In this document: piece by piece, positions 20,099 through 32,973 of the stretch
How positions within the stretch are numbered: the stretch's first letter is position 1
Layout of the letters: the number at the start of each line of letters is the position of its first letter
Origin: Bombilactobacillus thymidiniphilus
GTDB lineage: Bacteria; Bacillota; Bacilli; Lactobacillales; Lactobacillaceae
Direction: 5' to 3'
Assembly (NCBI RefSeq): GCF_023380245.1
Contig: NZ_CP093365.1
Location: forward strand, 434,001-498,000
DNA: 64,000 nt
Made by a program: the position numbers and the translations under genes
The notes under the pieces: model-generated
What the model saw: the letters and a program-made list of their open reading frames with translations, nothing else
Database searches by the model: none
Told to the model about the DNA's origin: nothing

Positions 20099-20186
20099 AG
20101 GAGGATGTGGGATTTGAACCCACGCACGCTTTTACACGCCTGACGGTTTTCAAGACCGTTCCCTTAAGCCACTTGGGTAATCCTCC
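20099..20186 (-). tRNA. tRNA-Ser (TGA)
   Basis: Long variable arm, anticodon loop CTTGAAA. Confidence 0.94.
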
Positions 20187-20201
20187 AAAAAACAAATGAA
20201 A

Positions 20202-20289
20202 CGGAGAAGGAGGGATTTGAACCCTCGCGCCGCTTGCGCGACCTACACCCTTAGCAGGGGCGCCTCTTCAGCCACTTGAGTACTTCTCC
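20202..20289 (-). tRNA. tRNA-Ser (GCT)
   Basis: Long variable arm, anticodon loop CTGCTAA on a C/G-rich stem. Confidence 0.94.
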
Positions 20290-20291
20290 AA

Positions 20292-20365
<74 letters not shown>

Positions 20366-20368
20366 AAA

Positions 20369-20439
20369 AGCGGGTGACGAGAATCGAACTCGCGACAACA
20401 GCTTGGAAGGCTGTGGTTTTACCACTAAACTACACCCGC
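20369..20439 (-). tRNA. tRNA-Gly (TCC)
   Basis: Anticodon loop CTTCCAA, acceptor GCGGGTG/CACCCGC. Confidence 0.95.
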
Positions 20440-20456
20440 AATAATCTTTATGTCAA

Positions 20457-20529
20457 TGGCGCGGGACAGAATCGAACTGCCGACACATGGAGCTTCAATC
20501 CATTGCTCTACCGACTGAGCTACCGAGCC
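20457..20529 (-). tRNA. tRNA-Phe (GAA), copy B
   Basis: Identical to copy A, including the T4:C69 acceptor mismatch. Confidence 0.93.
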
Positions 20530-20535
20530 ATTTAA

Positions 20536-20609
20536 CGGTCACAACGGGACTCGAACCCGTGATCTCCTGCGTGACAGGCAGGCGTGATAACCAACTACAC
20601 CATGCGACC
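20536..20609 (-). tRNA. tRNA-Asp (GTC), copy B
   Basis: Identical to copy A. Confidence 0.95.
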
Positions 20610-20612
20610 AAA

Positions 20613-20686
<74 letters not shown>

Positions 20687-20718
20687 ATTATTTTATAACT
20701 TAAATACAAGTCCCAAAA

Positions 20719-20792
20719 TGGACCTTGTAGGACTCGAACCTACGACCGAACGGTTATGAGCCGTTTGCTCTAACCAACTGAGCTAAAGGTCC
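20719..20792 (-). tRNA. tRNA-Ile2 (CAT, lysidine-dependent)
   Basis: CAT anticodon, but the body begins GGACCTT, with C4:G69 and C5:G68 pairs recognised by TilS, and the CTCATAA loop. I assign it to Ile2 (reads AUA after C34 lysidinylation) rather than Met. Its place next to Met and fMet matches the Bacillus order. Confidence 0.8.
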
Positions 20793-20797
20793 GACTA

Positions 20798-20871
20798 TAG
20801 CGGCGAAGGGGATCGAACCCCCGACCTCCCGGGTATGAACCGGACGCTCTAGCCAGCTGAGCTACACCGCC
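20798..20871 (-). tRNA. Elongator tRNA-Met (CAT)
   Basis: CAT anticodon in loop TTCATAC, acceptor beginning GGCGGTG, closely like the Bacillus elongator tRNA-Met. Confidence 0.85.
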
Positions 20872-20889
20872 AATATAGCAAAATGCTAA

Positions 20890-20963
20890 TCGGGAAGACA
20901 GGATTCGAACCTGCGACCCCCTGGTCCCAAACCAGGTGCTCTACCAAGCTGAGCCACTTCCCG
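20890..20963 (-). tRNA. tRNA-Pro (TGG)
   Basis: Anticodon loop TTTGGGA, acceptor CGGGAAG/CTTCCCG. Confidence 0.95.
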
Positions 20964-20969
20964 AAATAA

Positions 20970-21043
20970 TGCACCCAGTAGGAGTCGAACCTACAACCTT
21001 CTGATTCGTAGTCAGACACTCTATCCAATTGCGCTATGGGTGC
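20970..21043 (-). tRNA. tRNA-Arg (ACG)
   Basis: Anticodon loop CTACGAA. A34 would be converted to inosine by TadA. Confidence 0.95.
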
Positions 21044-21053
21044 AACATTATAA

Positions 21054-21139
21054 TGCCGAGGACCGGAATCGAACCGGTACGGTAATCACTTACCGCAGGA
21101 TTTTAAGTCCTGTGCGTCTGCCAGTTCCGCCACCCCGGC
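21054..21139 (-). tRNA. tRNA-Leu (TAA)
   Basis: Long variable arm, anticodon loop CTTAAAA. Confidence 0.95.
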
Positions 21140-21154
21140 GTTATTACAATGTAA

Positions 21155-21226
21155 AGCGGAAGACGGGATTCGAACCCGCGACCCCCACCATGGCAAGGTG
21201 ATGTTCTACCACTGAACTACTTCCGC
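21155..21226 (-). tRNA. tRNA-Gly (GCC)
   Basis: Anticodon loop TTGCCAT, acceptor GCGGAAG/CTTCCGC. Confidence 0.95.
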
Positions 21227-21228
21227 AA

Positions 21229-21301
21229 TGCCGACTAGAGGATTCGAACCTCCGACCCTCTGTTTACAAGACAGATGCTCTGCCAGCTGAGCTAAGTCGG
21301 C
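21229..21301 (-). tRNA. tRNA-Thr (TGT)
   Basis: Anticodon loop CTTGTAA, complete cloverleaf. Confidence 0.95.
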
Positions 21302-21336
21302 ATGATAATAACTATAACCAATAAATATAATACAAA

Positions 21337-21419
21337 TGCGGGAGAAGGGACTTGAACCCATACGTCCAAAGGACACTAGAACCTAAATCTAGCGCGTCTG
21401 CCAATTCCGCCACACCCGC
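21337..21419 (-). tRNA. tRNA-Leu (TAG)
   Basis: Long variable arm, anticodon loop TTTAGGT. The 3' half reads CCCTTCTCCCGCA, leaving T:T mismatches at positions 6:67 and 50:64. Confidence 0.9.
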
Positions 21420-21424
21420 ATTAA

Positions 21425-21497
21425 TGAGTCGCGTGGGACCCGAACCCACGACCCACGGCTTAAAAGGCCGTTGCTCTACCAACTGAGCTAGCGACTC
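21425..21497 (-). tRNA. tRNA-Lys (TTT)
   Basis: Anticodon loop CTTTTAA, complete cloverleaf. Confidence 0.95.
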
Positions 21498-21499
21498 AA

Positions 21500-21572
21500 T
21501 GGAAGATACAGGGCTCGAACCTGTGACCCTCTGCTTGTAAGGCAGACGCTCTCCCAACTGAGCTAATCTTCC
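21500..21572 (-). tRNA. tRNA-Val (TAC)
   Basis: Anticodon loop CTTACAA. First tRNA after 5S rRNA. Confidence 0.95.
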
Positions 21573-21583
21573 AAAAAGATAAA

Positions 21584-21700
21584 GCGTGGCAACGACCTAT
21601 CCTCGCAGGCAGTTTCCCACCAACTACTTTCGGCGTTGAGAAGCTTAACTTCTGTGTTCGGCATGTCGACAGGTGTTTCCTCCTCGCTATCGCCACCACA
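21584..21700 (-). rRNA. rrf: 5S ribosomal RNA
   Basis: 117 nt with complementary ends (TGTGGTGGC start, GCCACGC end) and the conserved CCGAACACAGAAGTTAAG core. RNase M5, which matures it, is encoded at 5228-5797. Confidence 0.95.
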
Positions 21701-21778
21701 CTTGCTCTCTTCTCTTCTGAAAGAACCTTAGTCCTCTCAAAACTGAATATTAAGATAATTCTTCACCTTCACTGCTTG

Positions 21779-24684
<2,906 letters not shown>

Positions 24685-24803
24685 TTACTAAAACAATAAT
24701 TCGTTTCTTCTTGAATCTCTCGATTCGCAGTTTCTCGGTGTTTTCTGTTTCTTTCTCTTAATATTCAGTTTTCAAAGTACTAACATCGACAGTTTCCTGT
24801 CAA

Positions 24804-24876
24804 TGGAGGTTAACGGGATCGAACCGATGACCTCCTGCGTGCAAAGCAGGCGCTCTCCCATCTGAGCTAAACCCCC
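24804..24876 (-). tRNA. tRNA-Ala (TGC), rRNA spacer
   Basis: Anticodon loop TTTGCAC, in the 16S-23S internal spacer. Confidence 0.96.
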
Positions 24877-24888
24877 ATACAAATTGAA

Positions 24889-24962
<74 letters not shown>

Positions 24963-25044
24963 GACACGTGATCTTCTTCAACTTACATCTGAGAGTAGAC
25001 CTCTCAAAACTAAACAAAGTTTCTACAAAGTGCTTCCGTTATTT

Positions 25045-26620
<1,576 letters not shown>

Positions 26621-26770
26621 TTTGTGACTCATAGACTCAAACTTGCGTTCTTGTCTTCTTTATTGCTCTTAATTGACAGGTTCTTGTGAACCCTGCACTT
26701 TGCTTAAAAGAAACTTTGTTCAGTTTTCAAAGGTCTACTTTGTTGCTCGTCGACTTGCGTCGGCTCTCAT

Positions 26771-26799
26771 ATTATATCATCTCAACGATCACATGTCAA
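26771..26799 (-). promoter_or_regulatory. rRNA operon promoter P2 (proximal)
   Basis: Perfect consensus on the minus strand: TTGACA (26794-26799), 17-bp spacer, TATAAT (26771-26776), about 150 bp before 16S. The T/A-rich tract upstream could act as an UP element. Confidence 0.92.
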
Positions 26800-26865
26800 C
26801 AACTTTTTTTAGAAGTGTTTGCGTTTCTTTCAACGCCTGTGTCTGTCTCGCTGACAACAAATGAT

Positions 26866-26894
26866 ATATTATCAACTTTTCGTCCTTTTGGCAA
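26866..26894 (-). promoter_or_regulatory. rRNA operon promoter P1 (distal)
   Basis: Minus strand TTGCCA (26889-26894), 17-bp spacer, TAATAT (26866-26871), 95 bp upstream of P2. The 26621-26956 stretch otherwise holds only the leader, these promoters and the ltaS terminator. Confidence 0.75.
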
Positions 26895-26913
26895 GTACTT
26901 TTTATCAAAATAA

Positions 26914-26952
26914 TAAAAAAACATCGAACTTTATATCATTGTTCGATGTTTA
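26914..26952 (-). terminator. Terminator of the laf-ltaS operon
   Basis: Stem AACATCGAAC/GTTCGATGTT (26920-26929 with 26941-26950) then seven Ts on the minus strand. Confidence 0.85.
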
Positions 26953-26956
26953 AAAA

Positions 26957-29023
26957 TTAATTTGATAATTCTGGTGCATCAGTATGGTACAAATCTGTTG
27001 AAGATTTATTATTGTTTTGCCTTAACATGCTACTTTTACTCTTTTTATCTTGCTCTTTAAGGCGTTTCAAGGACTTAGTTTTAGAATACGTATGATTCTT
27101 CTTATTAACTTTAGCAAAGCCCTTAGGCGTGTAAAATCGCAATAAATCACCTGTTATCACTTTATCTGATAACGATAATTCAGTATCGACACGATTAGTC
27201 ATTTGATCAATGGATTTCTTTTGATCAGATGTTAAATCTTTAACAGGATTACCTGTTTTCGTGTCATAGTAATTACCGTTAACTTTAGTAAACTGTGGCG
27301 ACACAAAATCACCGTTTCTAAATGCAACTAGCTGCGAACGTTGTGGAGACAATAAGTCAGAACCAAATTGAATTGTATCGCTATTGGAAACGCCCAATAA
27401 ATTCAAAATAGTCGGTAAAGCATCAATTTCGCCACCATAAGTGTGATTAATACCACCTTGCAATCCATCCATATGGATCATAAATGGCACTCTCTGAAAT
27501 TGAGCATTATCAAAATCATCAAATTTTTTCTTACCAAGCAGCTTAGCAACAGCCTTTTTATGATTACCAGAAATACCATAATGATCTCCATAAAAGACAA
27601 CCATACTCTTTTTGTCCATGCCAGTAGCTTTCAACCAGTCCATAAACTCGCCAATTGATTGATCTAGATAATGTGCTGTCTGTACATATCCATCCACCGT
27701 ACTGTCGCCAGTATCGGTTTTATCGATTGTCTGATTCTTTTTATCCAGCATATAAGGGTAATGATTTGTAACAGTTATCAACTTGGCATAAAACGGCTGT
27801 GGCAACTGCTGAATGTAATTAGTTGAATCTTTCAGAAAAATCTTATCTTTCATTCCATAACCAATGTTATAGTCCTTTTTCTGCTTATAATAATTCTCAC
27901 TAAAGAAATAATCATATCCCCAAGATTTGTAAGTGTTGTCTCGATTCCAAAAACTTGGCACGTCACCATGAAAAGAAGCAGTTGTATAACCATGCTGATT
28001 CAAAATTGCTGGTGCAGCTTGGAAAGTATTCGAAGTCCCATCAGTCACCATAGCTGCTCCCTCAGGTAAACCAAAGAGTGAATTTTCCATCATTAGTTCA
28101 GCATCGGCAGTTTTACCTTGACCAACTTGATTGAAAAAATTATCAAAACTCAAAGTATTTTGGGAATGGTAGAGTTTATTGATATTAGGTGTAACTTCTT
28201 GACCATCCCATTTAAAATCAATCAAAAACTGTTGAAAACTCTCTAAATGGATCACAAATACATTTTTACCTTTAGCAATACCCGTATACTGGACATTAGG
28301 TGCTACACGATTATTATTAATATAATTTTTAACAGTTTTCATATCGGAGCTGTCCGCGTTAGCTTTAACTGCACTAGTTTTAGCAGCTTTCACGGTATCA
28401 TAAACTGAATAAGCATTTAAACCCAAATACTTAACAATATAATTATTATCAAAAGTTCTAGTTAATAAACCCGAACGATCTTGTTGTGCCATCGTCAAAT
28501 TGATGCCAAAACCTACAACTGCAATCATCGTAATTGATATTGGTATCTTAAAAGTCAAACGAGTAACATCAATTTTGATGAATTTTGTCAGCAATAAAAC
28601 AATCAATAGCAAGACGTCTAAAAACACCAAAAAATCAGTCGGATGTGTAATTCCTAAAATACTTTTTCCTAAATTATTAGATACGGAGCTGGAACCTTTA
28701 ATTAAAGTAAGCGTCAAAAAATCAGAAAATTCTCGATAATACAAAATATTTGCAAATAACCAAATTGAAGTTATTAAATCAATAATTAACATGTAAATAT
28801 AAGATTTTCGACCTTTAATATATAAAGCAATCCCCAACAACAAAATAGTTGTTGGAAGTGGGTTCAAAAATAGCAAAAATTCTTGCATATTACCTTTGAC
28901 ACCCAAATTGAATTTAGTTAAATAGATAAAATAAGTTTTAATCCAACATAAAATTACAGATAATGTAAAAAAGCCTAATTTTGTATTCAGCCGATCACGT
29001 ATCTTGTTTCCAAGGTTCTTCAT
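26957..29023 (-). CDS. ltaS: Lipoteichoic acid synthase (LtaS-type)
   Basis: Polymerises glycerol phosphate from phosphatidylglycerol onto the glycolipid anchor outside the membrane. Five N-terminal membrane spans occupy about residues 18-185, followed by an extracellular sulfatase-fold domain. The catalytic threonine lies in GQGKTADAELMMENSLFG near residue 303. Metal-binding HLESFQ, YGDHYG and THYP-like NHYPYM segments are present. The C-terminus is a Lys/Ser-rich tail. 688 residues. The start overlaps the upstream flippase-like gene by 4 bp, so it is the last gene of a four-gene anchor-plus-polymer operon. Confidence 0.93.
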   Translation of the reverse strand: MKNLGNKIRDRLNTKLGFFTLSVILCWIKTYFIYLTKFNLGVKGNMQEFLLFLNPLPTTILLLGIALYIKGRKSYIYMLIIDLITSIWLFANILYYREFSDFLTLTLIKGSSSVSNNLGKSILGITHPTDFLVFLDVLLLIVLLLTKFIKIDVTRLTFKIPISITMIAVVGFGINLTMAQQDRSGLLTRTFDNNYIVKYLGLNAYSVYDTVKAAKTSAVKANADSSDMKTVKNYINNNRVAPNVQYTGIAKGKNVFVIHLESFQQFLIDFKWDGQEVTPNINKLYHSQNTLSFDNFFNQVGQGKTADAELMMENSLFGLPEGAAMVTDGTSNTFQAAPAILNQHGYTTASFHGDVPSFWNRDNTYKSWGYDYFFSENYYKQKKDYNIGYGMKDKIFLKDSTNYIQQLPQPFYAKLITVTNHYPYMLDKKNQTIDKTDTGDSTVDGYVQTAHYLDQSIGEFMDWLKATGMDKKSMVVFYGDHYGISGNHKKAVAKLLGKKKFDDFDNAQFQRVPFMIHMDGLQGGINHTYGGEIDALPTILNLLGVSNSDTIQFGSDLLSPQRSQLVAFRNGDFVSPQFTKVNGNYYDTKTGNPVKDLTSDQKKSIDQMTNRVDTELSLSDKVITGDLLRFYTPKGFAKVNKKNHTYSKTKSLKRLKEQDKKSKSSMLRQNNNKSSTDLYHTDAPELSN

Positions 29024-30072
29024 TTATAATTTTTCCTCCGCGCACTAGTCAAGCGCCTTGTGCGTTCATTTATTGGTTTAAAAGCTATCGCCACAATACC
29101 TAATAACATCCCTAAATAATAAGTTATAAATCGCCAGATAAACATTCCTAGCACTAATTTGCTGGATGAAGAAATGTACTGTGAAAATAATGCTTTAAAA
29201 CTGTATTCAGCACCTCCAGTTCCTCCAGGTACAGGAAAGATAGATGTAATCATAACAATCATAATCTGCATAATTAAAACATCTATCATGTTGACATGAT
29301 TTACATGTAAGGCTAACAAAGTAAAATAAACCACTAAATAATAAAACAATAATTGCATAAAAGTCAGCATAGAAGCAATGATAACTTTTCTTTTTTCTTG
29401 TTTGAGAACTAAACTTTCACGATAAAAACTATCAATTTTGTTAGCTACTCGATCTATCCAAGTTTGCGCCTTAGGCGTCCGAATAAAAAACGTTAAACAT
29501 CGCATAAATCCCAATACTAGCCCGCGCGTAAACCTATAGTAGAACATAATCATCAACAAAAGACCAATCGTGAACACATGAATTATAAAGCCACCAACAA
29601 TTAAAACAGCTAAACCAGCAAAATGTTGCATGACATTACTAAATTGGAAAATCATAGCCACAATAAAATTAACCAACACAATTGTTTGATAAATAATAAA
29701 TTTCAGCAACAATACTGAACTGCCACGTCCAATTTCTACTCCTGATTGCGTTAAAGCCACTAATTGCGCCGGTTGACCGCCTGACGAGAAAGGCGTAATA
29801 GCATTAAATAAAGCTTGGATCCACGGAATTCTTAAAATATTCCACCAATGTTTCATTTCATCTTTGCGCCCTTGCAATAAGACTTTCAAGACTAAAGCTT
29901 CGCAAAAAAAGGACAATAACATAGTTAAAAAAGCGATGATTAACCAGAAAACATCAATTTTTAGTGCTTGTTGCCAAAGCGTATGCATATTAGTATTACG
30001 CATTTCAAAAGCAAAAACACTCACCCCAATAATCAACATCACTAAAGTTGACCATATACTTTTACGACTCAT
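29020..30072 (-). CDS. Flippase-like / LPG synthase transmembrane-domain protein
   Basis: 350 residues with about eight hydrophobic segments matching the lysylphosphatidylglycerol synthase TM domain (AglD/UPF0104 family; MprF N-terminal half) without the C-terminal aminoacyl transferase part. SPFSSGGQPAQLVAL and PVPGGTGGAEYSFKALF are the family hallmarks. In this position between lafB and ltaS it may move or present the glycolipid anchor, which is inference. GAGG lies 6 bp before the ATG; the start overlaps lafB. Confidence 0.85.
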   Translation of the reverse strand: MSRKSIWSTLVMLIIGVSVFAFEMRNTNMHTLWQQALKIDVFWLIIAFLTMLLSFFCEALVLKVLLQGRKDEMKHWWNILRIPWIQALFNAITPFSSGGQPAQLVALTQSGVEIGRGSSVLLLKFIIYQTIVLVNFIVAMIFQFSNVMQHFAGLAVLIVGGFIIHVFTIGLLLMIMFYYRFTRGLVLGFMRCLTFFIRTPKAQTWIDRVANKIDSFYRESLVLKQEKRKVIIASMLTFMQLLFYYLVVYFTLLALHVNHVNMIDVLIMQIMIVMITSIFPVPGGTGGAEYSFKALFSQYISSSSKLVLGMFIWRFITYYLGMLLGIVAIAFKPINERTRRLTSARRKNYK

Positions 30073-31102
30073 GTGCTACCTCATTTTGGTTTGCCTGCTG
30101 TTCATAAAATTCACGCCAAATTTCACTCAAATGTTCTTCTGAATAATAATCTGCAGCTGCTTTAGATTTTGACGCTAAATTAGCTAATTGTAATGGATTT
30201 TGTGCTAATTGGTTAATTATGATGTTCATTTGTTCATAATCTGTAGCAGGCGCGTAATAATTAGCAATAATAGCCTGATATAAGTCTAAATCACGCAGTA
30301 AAACAGGAGTTTGTGTATTAAATGCTTCCAAAACTGACATCGGAAATAATTCATCAAATGATGGCAACAAAAATAAGTCAGCAGCATTTAAATACTCATT
30401 CAATTCAGAACGCGGAATGATATCGGTAAACAATAAATTATCCGGTGCGTCTTGAATCATCTGTTCATAATGAGAATAGCCGGCAGTTATTCTACCGAAA
30501 GAAAAACCACCAGCCCAAACAAATTTCAAGTGTGGATTATTTACAGCCAAGCGATAAAAATCATCTACACCTTTACGCTTTTGCACTTGACCATCACCAA
30601 AGATCATAAAATCAGTCGGTTTTAGTTTTAATTTAACTCTGATCCGGCGCCGTTTTTCTGCTGTTACTGGATAAAAAGCTTGTTTAGAAACAAAATTTGG
30701 GATATACGTAACTTTTTTAGGATCAATACCGTAAGCGGTCAGCTTAGGAATAAAACTAGGGTTAACTACCACTAATTGATCCATGCGCTTATAAAAAGCA
30801 ATTACATATTTATAAACTATTTTTTTAAAAATTCGAGGAATTTTTAAACTGCCTTCCAAAGTTTCGGGTAAAAAATGAACATAACCAATCTTACGACCCC
30901 TTTTTTTGGAAAAAGTTGATAAAAAAAACTGTGGATCAATCGTGTGATAGTGACTAATATCACTGCGGCGATACTTATTCACCTGAACATCAAAATCTGT
31001 TGCTAAATAGTCCTGCAACAAGCTCATTAATTCTGCATAAGCACTACCCACACCTTGACCAGCAACTTTTTGCGCCGATGAAAACATTGTAATATTAATC
31101 AT
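30062..31102 (-). CDS. lafB: Glycosyltransferase, LafB-like (second sugar of LTA glycolipid anchor)
   Basis: GT4-type enzyme of about 346 residues. The C-terminal nucleotide-sugar half has FGDGQVQKRKGVDDFYRLA and the EX7E-like region SFDELFPMSVLEAFNTQTPVLL. In Listeria and lactobacilli LafB adds the second hexose to monoglucosyl-diacylglycerol. The start is set at 31102 (MINITMFSS), overlapping the lafA stop, with GGTGG upstream; a GTG at 31117 is possible but lacks spacing. Assignment to LafB rests mainly on the operon context. Confidence 0.82.
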   Translation of the reverse strand: MINITMFSSAQKVAGQGVGSAYAELMSLLQDYLATDFDVQVNKYRRSDISHYHTIDPQFFLSTFSKKRGRKIGYVHFLPETLEGSLKIPRIFKKIVYKYVIAFYKRMDQLVVVNPSFIPKLTAYGIDPKKVTYIPNFVSKQAFYPVTAEKRRRIRVKLKLKPTDFMIFGDGQVQKRKGVDDFYRLAVNNPHLKFVWAGGFSFGRITAGYSHYEQMIQDAPDNLLFTDIIPRSELNEYLNAADLFLLPSFDELFPMSVLEAFNTQTPVLLRDLDLYQAIIANYYAPATDYEQMNIIINQLAQNPLQLANLASKSKAAADYYSEEHLSEIWREFYEQQANQNEVAHES

Positions 31103-32294
31103 CGTAATATTGTCCACCCTTCAAAGGTTCGTTCGCTAACTTTTTACGCAAGAAATACTTATAAGAATCTTGGTAGAAATTCAAAATTCGCTCACCAAAG
31201 CAATCGGCTGAAATTTCGTGTAATTTATTTTGACGAATTTCATCAGGATCAGCATCTTGCAAAGCTATCCAATATGAAAGCACTGTTGCCGCAAAATCTT
31301 CTGAATACTCGTAAGTAACCCCCAATGAAACATTATCAAATAATTCATCAGTATAAGGGCTGGAACGAACTACACAAGGCAATCCAGTAGCCATGGCTTC
31401 AATGAAAGTTAAACCTTGTGACTCAGTATCGCTTGCAGAGACAAATAAGTCTGCCATTTGATAATAAGGCGCGACTTCATCGTGATTGACTTCCCCGACA
31501 AATAATACTTTATCTGTTAAATTGAGCTCACTGACTTGACTAACTAAATCAGCCATATCAGGACCTCCACCAACAATAACTAAAACAGCATTAGGATACT
31601 TTTGTAGGATAATAGGAAATTGCGCAATTAAAACTTCGATTTTTTTCTCATTAGCAATTCGACTCAAAGTCAATAATACAAAATTATTTTCCGAAAGATG
31701 CAATTTATGCCGTAAAGCTAGCACATCTCTTTTTTCTTGGAAGGTCGAAAAATCAATACCAGTCGGGATAATTTCAATTGGCGTATTAATGCCATAACGG
31801 CGTAAAGTTGCATAAACTTTGCGACTAGGAGCCACCACACCTGACATGCCAGAAATAAATAATTTGGACATTTGCTTAACATGATAAGGCTTTAATAAAT
31901 GACCATTCAAGACATAATGTAAATAATCTTCATACATCGTATGATACGTATGCACACACGGGATTTTCAAACTGTGCGCGACAAATTTACCAATCAAACC
32001 TAAAGAAAATTCAGTTTGTGTATGCACAATATCCAAATCTAATTCTTTAGCTAATTTCAAGGCGTGAAACATTCCACGATAAGCAATTCGCCGATCAGTA
32101 AAAGAAATAAATGGCAAGCTACCCAAACGAAAAATGTTAGGTTCTACAGCATCTTTTGCAACATGTGGATCAGTCGTAGTAAAAATATAAACCGTATTGC
32201 CTTTGCTTTCTAAATCTCTTTTTAAGGTTTGAATAGACGTTGCAACACCACTGACTTGCGGGAAGTAAGTGTCCGTAAATATTCCAATGTTCAT
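31095..32294 (-). CDS. lafA: Glycosyltransferase, LafA-like (monoglucosyldiacylglycerol synthase)
   Basis: 399-residue GT4 enzyme starting with MNIGIFTDTYFPQVSGVATS, very typical of diacylglycerol glucosyltransferases. The VVGGGPDMADLV loop and the EX7E motif within SASDTESQGLTFIEAMATGLP are present. It transfers glucose to diacylglycerol at the membrane, the first step of the LTA glycolipid anchor. AAGGAG precedes the ATG, and a TATAAT (32330-32335, minus strand) sits just upstream. First gene of lafA-lafB-flippase-ltaS. Confidence 0.87.
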   Translation of the reverse strand: MNIGIFTDTYFPQVSGVATSIQTLKRDLESKGNTVYIFTTTDPHVAKDAVEPNIFRLGSLPFISFTDRRIAYRGMFHALKLAKELDLDIVHTQTEFSLGLIGKFVAHSLKIPCVHTYHTMYEDYLHYVLNGHLLKPYHVKQMSKLFISGMSGVVAPSRKVYATLRRYGINTPIEIIPTGIDFSTFQEKRDVLALRHKLHLSENNFVLLTLSRIANEKKIEVLIAQFPIILQKYPNAVLVIVGGGPDMADLVSQVSELNLTDKVLFVGEVNHDEVAPYYQMADLFVSASDTESQGLTFIEAMATGLPCVVRSSPYTDELFDNVSLGVTYEYSEDFAATVLSYWIALQDADPDEIRQNKLHEISADCFGERILNFYQDSYKYFLRKKLANEPLKGGQYYDD

Positions 32295-32367
32295 CCCTTA
32301 ACGCTCCTTAAATTAGATTGATATTTAATATTATAACAAAACAAATATCCAAAACCTATCAGTCCAC

Positions 32368-32395
32368 AAAAAAAGACCATCTAGTAAAGATAGTC
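32368..32395 (-). terminator. queT terminator
   Basis: Stem GACTATCT/AGATGGTC with a 5-nt loop then seven Ts on the minus strand, directly after the queT stop. Confidence 0.8.
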
Positions 32396-32902
32396 TCAAC
32401 GTTTTTGGATGACTTTAGCAATTTGTGAATTACGCATTAATACTGTGAATAATAAGTATCCAATAAATACTGCAGCAAATTCACCTATAAAAATATATAA
32501 CATTGATAAAAGCATCGCATTAAATGGCATATGTGTCATGATCCCTATCTCAGCACCAACAACTACTCCATTAATGAATGCCGCAATCAGTGGCACCCAA
32601 TAACCATGCCGCAGATGAATAATAAGTAAAAAAACTAGCAAAGAAGCTAAGGTACCAACAAAAATATCCACCGCTGCGGTCGGACTAAAAAGATTCGTAA
32701 TAAAACAGCCTAAAGTAAGTCCTGGAATAAACTTTCGATTGTAAAAAGGCAACATGACCATCATTTCGGAAACTCGAAATTGTACACTACCAAAAGCCAA
32801 TGAATTTAAGGGTGGAGTAACTGTTAGCACAACATAAACAGCAGCTAACAGGGCATTAACAACCCAATCTTGTGTCGTAAATTTTTGGAAATATTTTTTC
32901 AA
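32396..32902 (-). CDS. queT: QueT family queuosine-precursor transporter
   Basis: 168-residue integral membrane protein, an ECF S-component of the QueT family (COG4708) for queuosine precursors. About five hydrophobic helices; VQFRVSEMMVMLPFYNRKFI and SPTAAVDIFVGTLAS are typical. Translation begins with TTG, supported by GGAGG 7 bp upstream. The leader folds like a preQ1 riboswitch. The ECF energising module is not in the window, and no queuosine synthesis genes are seen here, consistent with salvage. Confidence 0.9.
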   Translation of the reverse strand: MKKYFQKFTTQDWVVNALLAAVYVVLTVTPPLNSLAFGSVQFRVSEMMVMLPFYNRKFIPGLTLGCFITNLFSPTAAVDIFVGTLASLLVFLLIIHLRHGYWVPLIAAFINGVVVGAEIGIMTHMPFNAMLLSMLYIFIGEFAAVFIGYLLFTVLMRNSQIAKVIQKR

Positions 32903-32961
32903 GTTAAATCCTCCATCATTTTGTTTTAAGACAGGTATTTTTCGGAGCTACCAAACTGTCT
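32903..32961 (-). promoter_or_regulatory. Candidate preQ1 riboswitch in queT leader
   Basis: On the minus strand AGACAG (32956-32961) pairs with CTGTCT (32929-32934). The loop carries GCTCC, and an A-rich tail (TTAAAACAAAA) leads to the GGAGG ribosome binding site (32910-32914). CTCC:GGAG pairing would make an H-type pseudoknot hiding the site, the preQ1-I logic. Loop details do not match the textbook consensus exactly. Confidence 0.5.
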
Positions 32962-32973
32962 AAAAAGTAATTT

